Positions 45,068 to 54,780 of a stretch of DNA of 64,000 nt are shown here, one piece after another. Position 1 is the first letter of the stretch; the number at the start of each line of letters is the position of its first letter. Origin of the DNA: Chitinophagales bacterium. GTDB lineage: Bacteria; Bacteroidota; Bacteroidia; Chitinophagales; Chitinophagaceae. The stretch is from contig JAATFV010000123.1 in the NCBI GenBank assembly GCA_015655015.1, forward strand, positions 1-64,000, given 5' to 3'. The notes beneath the pieces were generated by a model. It worked only from the letters and a program-made list of their open reading frames with translations. It ran no database searches and was not told the origin of the DNA. The translations under genes were made by a program, and so were the position numbers.

Positions 45068-46447
45068 ATGAACTACGAGCAACCAATTATTGTCGGACTC
45101 GACATCGGTACGACCAAGATCGCTGCCATTGCTGGTCGTAAGAACGAGTATGGCAAGCTGGAAATATTAGGATTTGGACGCGCTAATTCCAATGGAGTAA
45201 AGCACGGACAGGTGTTGAATATAGATGAAACGATAAAGGCGATTCAAATGGCGCTGGATAACTGTTATGCTTCCAATCCCAACCTGGAGATTACCGAAGT
45301 ATACGTAGGCATTGCCGGCCACCACATCAAGAGTCTTCAGACAAGGGGTGACATCGTCCGGCAGAACACGGATGACGAGATCACCCGCCGGGAGATCGAT
45401 CAGCTTATTGCTGATCAATACAAGACCTATATCCCTGCCGGCGACCAGATCATCGATGTGATCCCACAGGAATTCACCGTGGATAATTTTCAGAATATCC
45501 CTAACCCGATCGGTTACGGCGGCGTAAAGGTCGGCGCCAATTTCCATATCATCACCGGCGATAAGAACGCCATCCGGAATATCAACCGGGCCGTGGAAAA
45601 GAGCAACTTGCTGACAAAAGACCTGGTCCTACAGCCCCTGGCCTCCGCAGCATCCGTCATGGGACAGGAAGACCTGGAGGCAGGCGTTGCGATCGTCGAT
45701 ATCGGCGGCGGCACCACAGACCTGGCTGTGTTCTATGAAGGGATCCTCAAACACACTGCGGTCATTCCATTCGGCGGTGAGAACATTACCAACGATATCA
45801 AGACCGGCCTGGGCGTATTGAAAACACAGGCTGAACAGATGAAAGTGCAGTTCGGCTCCGCCTTATCCAATGAGGCAAAAGCCAATGCCTATATTACCAT
45901 ACCCGGCTTGCGCGGGATGCCGGCCAAGGAGATCAGCGTGAAGAACCTCGCCAATATCATACAGGCGCGTATGAGCGAGATCATGGACTTCGTTACCTAT
46001 CATCTCAAGCAGGTAGGCCTGGATAATAAAACCCTGAACGGCGGTATCGTAATGACCGGCGGAGGCTCACAGCTCAGGCACCTGATCCAGCTGACGGAAT
46101 ATGTCACCGGCCTGAATGCCCGCATCGGTTATCCGACGGAACACCTGGCTGCAGGACATATCGAAGAGCTGGCCAAGCCTACTTACGCCACCTGTATCGG
46201 TCTTATTCTGAAAGGATACAGCGACTACGAACACAACCGTAAGGAATTTGATAAGGGATACAAAAAAGTGGAAATCCCGGACAACCTGAAAAAGGTAGCG
46301 GCGCAATCCGGGGGAGATGCGCTACAGTCCCAGGAGCTATCACAACAGGAAAGAGTCCGCAACCGGAAAGGAATGAAAGATTTCTGGGGGAAGTTCAAAG
46401 ATGGGATCATCGACCTCTTCAAAGAGGAAGAAGATCATGCTCTCTGA
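45068..46447 (+). CDS. ftsA: Cell-division actin homologue FtsA
   Basis: A 459-residue actin-fold ATPase that tethers FtsZ to the membrane. Visible: phosphate-1 IIVGLDIGTTKIAAIAG, the FtsA-specific 1C domain (EVYVGIAGHHIKSLQ and DQIIDVIPQEFTVD), phosphate-2 VAIVDIGGGTTDLAVF, adenosine motif GIVMTGGGSQLRHL. It ends with a Lys/Arg-rich amphipathic segment (MKDFWGKFKDGIIDLF), the expected membrane-targeting helix. Between it and ftsZ lies a 146-bp spacer with two inverted palindromic repeats. ATG start. Confidence 0.96.
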   Translation: MNYEQPIIVGLDIGTTKIAAIAGRKNEYGKLEILGFGRANSNGVKHGQVLNIDETIKAIQMALDNCYASNPNLEITEVYVGIAGHHIKSLQTRGDIVRQNTDDEITRREIDQLIADQYKTYIPAGDQIIDVIPQEFTVDNFQNIPNPIGYGGVKVGANFHIITGDKNAIRNINRAVEKSNLLTKDLVLQPLASAASVMGQEDLEAGVAIVDIGGGTTDLAVFYEGILKHTAVIPFGGENITNDIKTGLGVLKTQAEQMKVQFGSALSNEAKANAYITIPGLRGMPAKEISVKNLANIIQARMSEIMDFVTYHLKQVGLDNKTLNGGIVMTGGGSQLRHLIQLTEYVTGLNARIGYPTEHLAAGHIEELAKPTYATCIGLILKGYSDYEHNRKEFDKGYKKVEIPDNLKKVAAQSGGDALQSQELSQQERVRNRKGMKDFWGKFKDGIIDLFKEEEDHAL

Positions 46448-46452
46448 TCCTC

Positions 46453-46578
46453 CAACCCCACCCCAAGCCCCCTAAAGGGGGAATAGAAGGGAAAAAACAG
46501 TGTGTGAGAAAGTTCTTTATAATAGTAGTATGTTTTTAATTGCCCTAAGCCTGCCCTTCAGGGGAGGTTTGGCGGGGC
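46453..46578. repeat. Pair of opposed palindromic repeats between ftsA and ftsZ
   Basis: CCCCAAGCCCCCTAAAGGGG (within 46453-46481) and CCCTTCAGGGGAGGTTTGGC (within 46553-46578) are members of one family in opposite orientation, 70 bp apart, resembling a REP doublet. They fill most of the ftsA-ftsZ gap. Confidence 0.6.
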
Positions 46579-46593
46579 GTAAATTTTATTGTC

Positions 46594-48573
46594 ATGATCC
46601 ATTTTGATCTACCGAAAGAGAAATCATCCATCATCAAAGTTATTGGTGTGGGTGGTGGTGGCAGCAATGCAGTGAACCATATGTTCAGCCAGAACATAGA
46701 GGGGGTGAACTTCATCATTTGTAACACCGATGCGCAGGCCATTGCGCAGAGCAAAGTCCCCAATAGAGTACAGCTGGGGCCGCACCTGACGCAGGGGCTG
46801 GGAGCGGGGGCCAACCCGGACATCGGCCGGCAAGCGACGGAAGAGAGCCTGGAAGAGATCAAACAGATCCTGGAAGTAAATACCAAAATGGCTTTTATAT
46901 GTGCCGGCATGGGTGGCGGCACCGGTACGGGAGGTGCTCCTATTATCTCTAAAATATGCAAGGATCTGGGCATTCTTACCGTAGGCATCATCACTACCCC
47001 TTTTTCTTATGAAGGAAAGAAACGTCAGCTACAGGCGGAAGAAGGCATCCGGGTGATGAAACAATATGTGGATACTCTCCTGGTCATCAGCAATGACAAG
47101 CTGCGCCACCAGTTCGGTAACCTTAAGATGAAAGAGGCGTTCGCAAAAGCCGACAATGTGCTGGCGACAGCCGCTAAGTGCATTACCGATGTGATCAACA
47201 GCACAGGTCAGATCAACGTTGACTTTGCGGATGTATGCACCGTTATGCGCAATGGCGGAGTCGCTATATTGGGCAGCGCTACTGCTAAAGGGGATGGCCG
47301 TGCTCAAAGGGCGATCGAGGAAGCGCTCAATTCTCCTCTCCTGAATGACAGCGAGATACGCGGCGCTAAATGGATCCTCATCAATATCAATTCCTGCGAA
47401 GGGGAGCATGAGTTTACTATGGATGAGGTAGAGGTCATTCAGAATTATCTGCTCAGTCAGGCCGGGGAGCACACCGATGTGATCCTGGGGCTGGGATATG
47501 ATAATTCCCTGGGCGCCCATCTGGGCATCACGCTCATTGCCACTGGCTTCGAACACAGAGAGCCCTTCGCTAAGGAATCCGAGGCGCAGCCGATCCCTAA
47601 GAAGGAAGAGAAAATACTCATGACTTTAAGTTCACCTGCAGAGGAACAACTGGTAAAACGGCCTGTCCTTCCCGTTACCGAAATCAAAAAAGAATCGCCG
47701 AACTCAAAAGAACCGCCGGCGGTGGGTACCTCCTCCATTTCTTCGGCCCCACTGCCGGATTCTTTGCAGCCCAGGCTGGTCGACATGCCTCCGCAGGCGA
47801 CCCCATTGACCCTTTTCGCCAATGAAGAGCCCGCTCCGCTTTCCGCTTTCAATGACTCTTCAAGCCTCAACGGCTCAGCAGGTTCCGGTGCATCCTCCGT
47901 TCCCGCAAATGTGGACAAACCGGTGGAAAAAAATGAACAAACGCAAAGGATAGAATGGGTACTTTCGCCTGATCCCGAATCCGTACCTATTCCTAATAAA
48001 AATAGTCCGGCGTCCGATGCCGAAAGAAGTTCTCCGGTGTCTGCGTCTGCAGCGTCCGGAGGATACCTTGCAAGGCCCTCCAATATCTATGCGGAAGAAC
48101 CGCGGAATGAACGACAATCCAACCCCGAACACACAGCACCTGTAAAGCAACCTGTCCTGAACACACCTGTTCCGGATCCGCCCGGAGAAGAAGAGGCCGG
48201 ATCTGATATGCAGCTAGTATTCAGAGATAAGGGTTCAGCGGCGGATGAGCCTGGGGCCCACCAAGCTCACTCACTTTCGGTGCCGAACTCATCCACAGAG
48301 GAGCCTGCCATGCAGGACGATGCGGATGATCCCAAACGCAGGGCAGCAGAACGAATCAACAAGTTGCGCAACTTGTCATTCAATATCAATGCTGCCGATC
48401 CGAATAACGAGTTTGAAACTGTGCCGGCATACATCCGCCGCAATTTAGAGCTGTACAATACTATCTCCAATGTGGAGAACTTCTACAGCAACTATGAAGT
48501 GAAAACCGATGAAAATAATAACACAGAGATCAGTACGATCAATACCTTCCTGGATGGCAAAAGACCGGATTGA
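46594..48573 (+). CDS. ftsZ: Cell-division tubulin homologue FtsZ with long C-terminal linker
   Basis: A 659-residue GTPase. The core (about 1-325) has IKVIGVGGGGSNAVNHM, the tubulin signature GMGGGTGTGGAPIIS, and the T7-loop region NVDFADVCTVM. It polymerises as the division ring. After the core comes a linker of about 310 residues, rich in Pro, Ser and Glu and probably disordered, ending in a short conserved tail (STINTFLDGKRPD) that should bind FtsA. FtsZ is usually 350-450 residues; long linkers occur in Bacteroidota. Last gene of the cluster; a strong terminator follows. ATG start. Confidence 0.96.
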   Translation: MIHFDLPKEKSSIIKVIGVGGGGSNAVNHMFSQNIEGVNFIICNTDAQAIAQSKVPNRVQLGPHLTQGLGAGANPDIGRQATEESLEEIKQILEVNTKMAFICAGMGGGTGTGGAPIISKICKDLGILTVGIITTPFSYEGKKRQLQAEEGIRVMKQYVDTLLVISNDKLRHQFGNLKMKEAFAKADNVLATAAKCITDVINSTGQINVDFADVCTVMRNGGVAILGSATAKGDGRAQRAIEEALNSPLLNDSEIRGAKWILININSCEGEHEFTMDEVEVIQNYLLSQAGEHTDVILGLGYDNSLGAHLGITLIATGFEHREPFAKESEAQPIPKKEEKILMTLSSPAEEQLVKRPVLPVTEIKKESPNSKEPPAVGTSSISSAPLPDSLQPRLVDMPPQATPLTLFANEEPAPLSAFNDSSSLNGSAGSGASSVPANVDKPVEKNEQTQRIEWVLSPDPESVPIPNKNSPASDAERSSPVSASAASGGYLARPSNIYAEEPRNERQSNPEHTAPVKQPVLNTPVPDPPGEEEAGSDMQLVFRDKGSAADEPGAHQAHSLSVPNSSTEEPAMQDDADDPKRRAAERINKLRNLSFNINAADPNNEFETVPAYIRRNLELYNTISNVENFYSNYEVKTDENNNTEISTINTFLDGKRPD

Positions 48574-48621
48574 AATCTGGTGAGCGCTCCGTACAATAGT
48601 TTGTTTTTAGTTGTTTTATTC

Positions 48622-48650
48622 CCCCTGGTTCTCCGGGGGGATTTTTTTTG
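48622..48650 (+). terminator. Terminator of the division cluster
   Basis: CCCCCTGG-TTCT-CCGGGGGG forms an 8-bp stem (one G-T pair) at 48622-48641, followed by A and eight T. Confidence 0.93.
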
Positions 48651-48701
48651 TATCCCTAGCTCCACTTCACCTAACTTTAACCTATAAATTGTCGCTCCAC
48701 A

Positions 48702-49640
48702 ATGCCCAACATTCTTATCACCGGCGGAACAGGCCTGATCGGTATGACTCTGAGCCGCATGCTCCTCGAAAAAGGATATACCGTTACCCTCTTATCCCGC
48801 AATTCCCGTAAAGAAACCCGGTCCCCGATCCTCACCGCCCATTGGGATCCGCAGACGCAGACCATCGATGCTGAAGCGATCCGGCAGGCTGACTATATCA
48901 TCCACCTGGCTGGCGCCAATGTTGCCGACAAAAGGTGGAGTAAAAAGAGAAAAAAAGAAATAGTGGAAAGCCGCACAAAGAGCAGCGCCCTTATCATAAA
49001 AGCTTTACAGGAGATACCCAATAAAGTGCGGGCCGTCGTCAGCGCCTCCGGCATCGGCTGGTATGGTCCCGATCCATTAATACCTAATCCGAACCCCTTT
49101 GAAGAGACGGCCCCTGCAGACGAAGATTTCCTGGGAGAGACTTGCCGTCTCTGGGAAAACTCAATCACGCCCGTCACGTCGATGGGCAAACGATTGGTTA
49201 TTTTACGCACCGGCATCGTGCTCAGCAACGAAGGGGGCGCCCTGGCGGAATTTAAAAAGCCTGTAAAAATGGGGATAGCAGCTATCCTGGGCAGCGGCAA
49301 ACAGATAATAAGCTGGATCCACGTAGAGGACCTTTGCCGTCTCTTCCTGCAGGCCATTGAACACCCTGATTGGGCCGGTGTATATAACGCCGTAGCACCC
49401 AGGCCGGTTGATAACAGGGCGTTGACCCTGGAACTGGCAGGTCGACTTAAAGGAAAATATTTTGTTCCCGTCTATATTCCTTCTTTCCTGCTGAAGATCG
49501 TTTTGGGGGAATTGTGCATTGAAGTATTAAAAAGCGCCACGGTCAGCGCAAAAAGAGCCCGGATCGCCGGATTTCAATTCCTCTATCCTTCCATTCAGAG
49601 TGCGCTGGAAGAATTACTTCCTCCGAAGGCCCGGTCGTGA
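48702..49640 (+). CDS. TIGR01777-family epimerase-like protein
   Basis: A 312-residue short-chain dehydrogenase-like protein. NILITGGTGLIGMTLSRML is the N-terminal NAD(P)-binding glycine motif, IIHLAGANVADKRWSKKRKK the family marker, ASGIGWYG replaces the usual YxxxK region, and LRTGIVLSNEGGAL and SWIHVEDLCRLF are further signatures; the C-terminal part fits DUF1731. Members (including YfcH) are conserved but their substrate is unknown. It follows the division-cluster terminator, so it has its own promoter. ATG start. Confidence 0.9.
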   Translation: MPNILITGGTGLIGMTLSRMLLEKGYTVTLLSRNSRKETRSPILTAHWDPQTQTIDAEAIRQADYIIHLAGANVADKRWSKKRKKEIVESRTKSSALIIKALQEIPNKVRAVVSASGIGWYGPDPLIPNPNPFEETAPADEDFLGETCRLWENSITPVTSMGKRLVILRTGIVLSNEGGALAEFKKPVKMGIAAILGSGKQIISWIHVEDLCRLFLQAIEHPDWAGVYNAVAPRPVDNRALTLELAGRLKGKYFVPVYIPSFLLKIVLGELCIEVLKSATVSAKRARIAGFQFLYPSIQSALEELLPPKARS

Positions 49641-49657
49641 CCCGGGTGCGGGTCACT

Positions 49658-50494
49658 TTACAAATCGCTTTTCACAAAATTCCTCCCCGTCACCAGGCAA
49701 TAGATCACCACGTACAGCAGGGCCGCCAGGAGATAGGCTGGTATATGGCTTTCCCATTTAGCTGCATCCTGCTGTGAAAGAATAGCTTTTGCATACGGAA
49801 AAGGGATCAGCCTGTCCGTCACTTCCTCCGGGAGATAATTCACCGCATTGATATCGTACTTACCGCGGAAGATACCTACAACGATCTGTTCTACGATCAT
49901 GTAAATGAAGAACAGCCCCATGGTCAGCCCCGCCCTCTTGATTAACATCGATAATAAAAAGGCGATCAGCGAATAGGACAACATTTCTATGAAATAGAAA
50001 AGAACGAACCGGACTGCGCCAATGGCCGCAGCCCCCGCGCCCGTCTTATTATTAAGAAAGCCGAATAAAAAGGCTGTCACGTATACCGTGATGGTAGTCA
50101 GGGCTGATAAGATGAACACTTCGATCAGCTTGACGCTGACAAACTGCTTGCGGCTCCAGCCGTCAATGATATTTTGCCGATGCGTCTTATAGGTAAATTC
50201 ATTTGTCGTCAGGGTGATGATCAGAATGGCAGGAATAATGAATAACAGGCTCGAATTCCAGCTGACCGTCTGCCAGGCATCCGGGAAACCGAAAGGACTC
50301 CCCAGGATGCCCTTCCCCTTTCCTTTGGGGAAACTGTTATTCATAAGATTATAGAGCATATAATTAAAAGCAGGAATGCTGACAATAGTGATCGACAGCA
50401 AGATCCAGAAAGTACGGTAATTCTTTACCTTCATCCATTCTACCCGTAATAATCTTAGCATAAAAAACGAATTTTTAGTTTGGGTTCCGTTCAT
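49658..50494 (-). CDS. ABC-2 type transporter permease
   Basis: A 278-residue membrane protein with about six helices. The N-terminal cytosolic piece (RLLRVEWMKVKNYRTFWIL) is typical of ABC-2 permeases, and the following loop contains TYKTHRQNIIDGWSRKQFV. It overlaps the upstream ATP-binding gene by 20 bp and must be its partner. Substrate unknown; such pairs often export lipids, antibiotics or peptides, or act with two-component systems. It is the last gene of a long minus-strand run, and only 17 bp separate its stop from that of the converging TIGR01777 gene. Confidence 0.88.
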   Translation of the reverse strand: MNGTQTKNSFFMLRLLRVEWMKVKNYRTFWILLSITIVSIPAFNYMLYNLMNNSFPKGKGKGILGSPFGFPDAWQTVSWNSSLLFIIPAILIITLTTNEFTYKTHRQNIIDGWSRKQFVSVKLIEVFILSALTTITVYVTAFLFGFLNNKTGAGAAAIGAVRFVLFYFIEMLSYSLIAFLLSMLIKRAGLTMGLFFIYMIVEQIVVGIFRGKYDINAVNYLPEEVTDRLIPFPYAKAILSQQDAAKWESHIPAYLLAALLYVVIYCLVTGRNFVKSDL

Positions 50495-51392
50495 CCGTCA
50501 ATTCCATGAATTTCGATTCCAGACTTCTTTTCCGTAATTGCAAATGATTCAGCACGACGCCTTTATCAAAACAATATTGATTGATGCCTCCCAGGTCCAT
50601 AATGCCGTTCTCAAAGAATACCTGTACATATTGCTCATGGTCCCTGACCTGCTTCACTCCCGGCAGACCGGATAAGGCAGCCCGCAATTTTTCCAGGCCG
50701 CCGGCCCCCGCTCCCGCTCCCAATTCTATAAAATCTTCATTCATCAGCACTTCATTGACATCTCCGGCCATGAGAAGCTGCCCTTTCCGGAGGATCGCTA
50801 CATGGGTGCACACTTTCTCTACCTCATCCAGCAGGTGACTGGCGAGGATAATGGTCTTTCCTTCTTTGGAAAGATCCCGGATCAATTCCCGCGTTTCTGC
50901 GATCCCGACAGGATCCAGCCCGTTCGTAGGCTCGTCGAATACAAGGACGGAAGGGTTGCCCAGCAGGCAGGAGGCAATGGCCAGCCGCTGCTTCATGCCT
51001 AAGGAATAGGTGCTGAAGGGGGAATGTTTTCTTTCACTCAGCTTCACTATCTCCAATACCCGGGGAATATCTTCCTGCCCATGCCCTTTGATGGCGGCAG
51101 CTATCTGCAGATTCTTTTCTCCGGACAGGTAATGATAGAAATTAGGGGTCTCCAGCAGCGTGCCGATCTTCTGACGCTGCCGTTCGGAGGGGGGCTCGCC
51201 AAACCAGGAATAGCCACCCTCGCTGGCATGCAGCACGTTCATGACAATCCCCAGCAAAGTGGTCTTGCCGCTGCCATTGGGTCCTAAGACGCCAAAGACG
51301 GAGCCGGGCGGCACTTCAAAAGATACCTGGTGTAATGCCCTGATCCTCCCATAAAACTTGGTAATGGACTGGATAGATAAGATACTCTTCAC
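50475..51392 (-). CDS. ABC transporter ATP-binding protein
   Basis: A 305-residue ATPase with Walker A GVLGPNGSGKTT, signature YSLGMKQRLAIA (a diverged LSGGQ normal for ABC-2 exporters), Walker B VLVFDEPTNGLDP and H-loop LASHLLDEVE. The C-terminal 90 residues form the extra domain common in this class. The GTG at 51390-51392 gives VKSILSIQSITKFYGRIRAL and is preferred over a TTG ten codons upstream, because family members begin with this strand. It overlaps the permease gene. It follows the T9SS-protein gene by 35 bp, so it may be co-transcribed with secreted-protein genes, though a functional link is not shown. Confidence 0.9.
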   Translation of the reverse strand: MKSILSIQSITKFYGRIRALHQVSFEVPPGSVFGVLGPNGSGKTTLLGIVMNVLHASEGGYSWFGEPPSERQRQKIGTLLETPNFYHYLSGEKNLQIAAAIKGHGQEDIPRVLEIVKLSERKHSPFSTYSLGMKQRLAIASCLLGNPSVLVFDEPTNGLDPVGIAETRELIRDLSKEGKTIILASHLLDEVEKVCTHVAILRKGQLLMAGDVNEVLMNEDFIELGAGAGAGGLEKLRAALSGLPGVKQVRDHEQYVQVFFENGIMDLGGINQYCFDKGVVLNHLQLRKRSLESKFMELTDERNPN

Positions 51393-51427
51393 GTTAAATG
51401 AATTGTGAACACCAAAGTACAAATCTT

Positions 51428-52879
51428 CTATTCGCTTTTTAGAACTTTTACACCAGCGGTTCGCCAGCCTTCTCCCGTTACGAAAAGAGTGTATATTCCT
51501 TTGGACAGGCTAAAGGAAGGGATCGTGTAAAGATTGAGACCGCTATTTACGGGGACGATACGGTTATATACTACCCTGCCGGTCATATCGAAGATCTGCA
51601 GCTGTGCCTCTCCTTTAGCTGCAGGAACGATATATCTCAGCTCGATGCTGCCACCCGTTTGAACGGGATTGGGATATACGGCAAGCGTTTCCCCATTGGC
51701 AGCGCAATTCAGCTTTACAGAAACGATGATGCTGTAAGAGAAGCTACCGTCGAGGTCCTCCTGTTTAATACGATAAAAGGCCTGCTGTACGGTTTGCGGG
51801 ACGCTGACGGCATACCCGGAAGGCACTCCTTTGGCTTTGACAAAATCCACCGTTGCATAATCGATGCCGTTGACACTTTGCTGGATCTCAAATCCATCGG
51901 CATTCTGCTCCAGCGCCGTAGACCACTCCAGGTAGGCCTGGCAATCCTTTTCTATACCGGTAAAAGAATTCATCAATATCGGTAAAGGAGTAATGGTGCT
52001 GCCAAAAGTAAAGGGACTAAAGGTCGAAATGGAATTGCCGGGTCCTACAGTCCCGGTACTGCTTCCCGCTGCGTCTCCGCTGGCGCCGCCTTCAGACTGC
52101 CAGGCGCCTCCGGTAAAATGCGCTACTACCAGGCTGGCTGGCGCAGAATGATTTAAGGATTCGCGGGCATCATTCCATTTCAGCGACACTTTCGCAGTGG
52201 CTGCGCCCGATGTCAAATGGATATCCCACCATTCTTTATTGAACACCCCGCCCGCTACCAGGGATACATTGGTGTTATAGGTTCCGTAACCGGCGCCGGT
52301 ATACAGTACCTGGAAATCCGCTGAAGCAGACAAACTGGTCAGGTCCAGGTCTGTCTTATTCGCTCCGTCGCCGATAGGAAAAGTGAAATTGGTATTGCCG
52401 CTTTTCGTAGTATATCCGATGATATGATGCCCGGCGTCATATCCCGCGTAACCGGATCCGGGATAAAAATAAACGTCCTGCGTGTTTCCTCCTGCCCGGA
52501 TCAGACCGGCCGTAAAACTGAGCGTACCCCCTGTACCATCTCCAATAGCCAAGCGATTGCCAAGGGTCAATCCTGCCGGATTGTTCAGCACTACATTAAA
52601 ACACCGGAAGGGCGCCGCGCCGCTCAAAGTCTGTGCCGTTATCCCGTTGAAATACGTAGTGCCTGCGCCCGCCGGCAAGGCCACCTGGTCATTGCTGGCA
52701 TTCCCGCTAATATATAAGGATCCGTCATTCTTATAATTCGACCCCGCTATATTGGTGAAGTCACCTGATGAATAGAGCGTATTACCGTTTCCTACATAGA
52801 GGATCCCGGTATTATAAACCTGGGCCCCGGCCACCATACAGATCAGCTGCGCACTACAAAAGAGGATAAAATATCTCAT
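51428..52879 (-). CDS. Secreted protein with type A T9SS sorting domain
   Basis: A 483-residue secreted protein. The signal peptide is FILFCSAQLICMVAGAQ. The middle is beta-rich (NTGILYVGNGNTLYSSGDF, then QTLSGAAPFRCFNVVLNNPA), like the repetitive surface proteins of Bacteroidota. The C-terminal 80 residues are a type A sorting domain: VYPNPVQTGGSIEL, QIFDMTGRVVYN, SLSKGIYTLFV, ending VKVLKSE. This sends the protein through the type IX system to the cell surface or medium. A region with ILMNSFTGIEKDCQAYLEWSTALEQNADGFEIQ precedes it, as is common. ATG at 52879 starts the signal peptide; a TTG at 52912 also lies in frame. Function of the body unknown. Confidence 0.88.
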   Translation of the reverse strand: MRYFILFCSAQLICMVAGAQVYNTGILYVGNGNTLYSSGDFTNIAGSNYKNDGSLYISGNASNDQVALPAGAGTTYFNGITAQTLSGAAPFRCFNVVLNNPAGLTLGNRLAIGDGTGGTLSFTAGLIRAGGNTQDVYFYPGSGYAGYDAGHHIIGYTTKSGNTNFTFPIGDGANKTDLDLTSLSASADFQVLYTGAGYGTYNTNVSLVAGGVFNKEWWDIHLTSGAATAKVSLKWNDARESLNHSAPASLVVAHFTGGAWQSEGGASGDAAGSSTGTVGPGNSISTFSPFTFGSTITPLPILMNSFTGIEKDCQAYLEWSTALEQNADGFEIQQSVNGIDYATVDFVKAKGVPSGYAVSVPQTVQQAFYRIKQEDLDGSFSYSIIVSVKLNCAANGETLAVYPNPVQTGGSIELRYIVPAAKGEAQLQIFDMTGRVVYNRIVPVNSGLNLYTIPSFSLSKGIYTLFVTGEGWRTAGVKVLKSE

Positions 52880-52940
52880 AACATTCGGTTTAAAAAATTT
52901 ACGTCGGTTCAATGGTCCTGTTTACACCTGGCGGTATCAT

Positions 52941-54755
52941 TCATTGATCAATGGCGGTATAATGTAATTTCCAGCCCTTAAAATTGTTTTCCTCACTGGT
53001 GAGGAACCATACGAGCACGGTATTATCCCAGCTTTTCACGGCAGGAGGAAGATTATGACCGCTGAATATGGCCAGGATTGGGTCCTTCGTGCTGTTGCCA
53101 TTAAAAATGTATACCTGGTCGATCTTCGGCTCCGTATCGAACTGCTCAAAATTCAATTGGATCTTTTTCCCCTCCGGGACAGTGATCTGCCATTTGCAAT
53201 CATTACGGCCCGTATAATTAAGATCGCCGCTGCCGTCTTCAATAGTTCCTTCGGTCCCGCTTACGTCTGTGATCGTGTTGCCGCAGAATAAGGCGCTGGA
53301 ATCTACCGTGGTTACTTCATAATACCACCAGGCAGGCTGGACGCGCGCCGTCCGTTTGCCCGTAACAGCATACAGATAGAGGGAATCTGCTGAGACGATA
53401 AAAGGATAACGCAATCGTTCCCGTTTGACGATTGTGTCCCGGCTGCTCCCTTCGATAAAGATTGTCGCCCGGACATCCGGCAGAACAGCAAAAGAAGCAG
53501 GAAGAACAGAGGGCTGTAAGAGGAATTTTATATTTTTATATTTACCGGTGGGAACTACCCTGACCGGAAAGGCCGCATTCAACCTTTGAAGGTCGATATA
53601 GGCTTTAGGCTGTCGGAAGGCAAGGTCGCCCCCATTCATTCGGATGCTCATGTCTGCATCCACGTGCATTTTCACCCGTACATCCGCGTTCATGCCACCG
53701 CCTTTGCTCCGGCTCAGTTCCTTTTTCCCTGTCAGGTCCTGTTCCTCCAGCGCTTCCCTGACACCCATAACATTCACCAACCCTGCTCCCAGGTTGCCGG
53801 CATATAAGAGATTTTTTTCTTCGAGGGGGGTGGCCGTATTTTTCAGAAGCCGTTCGATGGCGTCCGGTGACAATTGAGGATAGGCGGAACGCAGCGCCGT
53901 TACGATTGCCGCTATGATCGGGGTAGCGGCAGAAGTGGCGGATATATGGGCGTTGGCTGTTTTTTTATCCGGATCGAAACTGACCAGCGAATCCCCCGGA
54001 GCGCTGATGTCTACAAAACTTCCGTAATTAGATACCCGTAATTTTTTATCAGACCTGCCGGTAGCGGCGACATTGATGACGGAAGGAACAGCGCCGGGAT
54101 ACTGGGGCTGCATCGCATAAAAATTTCCGGCAGCTGCAATGATCATAATCCCTTTTGCCTGCGCTTTCGCGAGAATTTCTTTTTCTTCGGCGGCTATATT
54201 CGGGCCGGACCAGCTGCAGATAATAATATCCGCCTTTTGTTCAATGGCATATTCAATGCCCTTATAACCTTCCTTCAGATAATTATTCAATTTTGTATCC
54301 GATACGGCCTTAATGGGGAGGATGCTGATAGGGGAGAGATCGCCGGCTGAGATCTGCTGCAGGGCGGCCCAATAGATCCCCAACACCCGCGTGCCATGGG
54401 ATTCCTGGCTGAGATATTTCGGATCCGGCCTCACCGTCTCGTCATTATCTCCAAAATCCCAACCCTCGTAATCATCTACTTTGCCATTGTGGTCATCATC
54501 GATATTATTGCCGGGTATTTCTGCCTCGTTGTGTGCGATATGGGCTGCCCATAATGGATTGTCGAGGTCGAACCCGTCATCGATAATGGCGATCTTTAAA
54601 GGCCGTCGCAGCCGGGCGAAATGCGGGGCCCGGTCCAGACCAATGGCTTTCCAGGCCCAATCATTCTTGTCTGGCGCCGGTGGGGCCGGTTGTGACAATG
54701 CAGCCTTAAAGAACAGGCAGGCGATGAAAACAGGAATGATCTTTAATACGTACAT
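52941..54755 (-). CDS. Secreted subtilisin-like (S8) protease with C-terminal CUB-like domain
   Basis: A 604-residue protein with a signal peptide (cleaved near ALSQ). The S8 domain has the triad in order: Asp in IAIIDDGFDL, His in ESHGTRVLGI, Ser in ISATSAATPIIAAI. The region NEAEIPGNNIDDDHNGKVDD, with many acidic residues, may bind calcium. After about residue 350 a Met/Asp-rich linker leads to beta-rich segments and a C-terminal CUB-like domain (CGNTITDVSGTEGTIEDGSG, WQITVPEGKKIQLNFEQFD, LVWFLTSEENNFKGWKLHY). No T9SS tail is visible. It lies 25 bp after the third tail-collar gene and 61 bp before the T9SS-protein gene, all on one strand, so it may process or release those proteins (inference). 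Confidence 0.9.
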   Translation of the reverse strand: MYVLKIIPVFIACLFFKAALSQPAPPAPDKNDWAWKAIGLDRAPHFARLRRPLKIAIIDDGFDLDNPLWAAHIAHNEAEIPGNNIDDDHNGKVDDYEGWDFGDNDETVRPDPKYLSQESHGTRVLGIYWAALQQISAGDLSPISILPIKAVSDTKLNNYLKEGYKGIEYAIEQKADIIICSWSGPNIAAEEKEILAKAQAKGIMIIAAAGNFYAMQPQYPGAVPSVINVAATGRSDKKLRVSNYGSFVDISAPGDSLVSFDPDKKTANAHISATSAATPIIAAIVTALRSAYPQLSPDAIERLLKNTATPLEEKNLLYAGNLGAGLVNVMGVREALEEQDLTGKKELSRSKGGGMNADVRVKMHVDADMSIRMNGGDLAFRQPKAYIDLQRLNAAFPVRVVPTGKYKNIKFLLQPSVLPASFAVLPDVRATIFIEGSSRDTIVKRERLRYPFIVSADSLYLYAVTGKRTARVQPAWWYYEVTTVDSSALFCGNTITDVSGTEGTIEDGSGDLNYTGRNDCKWQITVPEGKKIQLNFEQFDTEPKIDQVYIFNGNSTKDPILAIFSGHNLPPAVKSWDNTVLVWFLTSEENNFKGWKLHYTAIDQ

Positions 54756-54780
54756 TATTCGGTTATTGTTTGTCGAAGGG

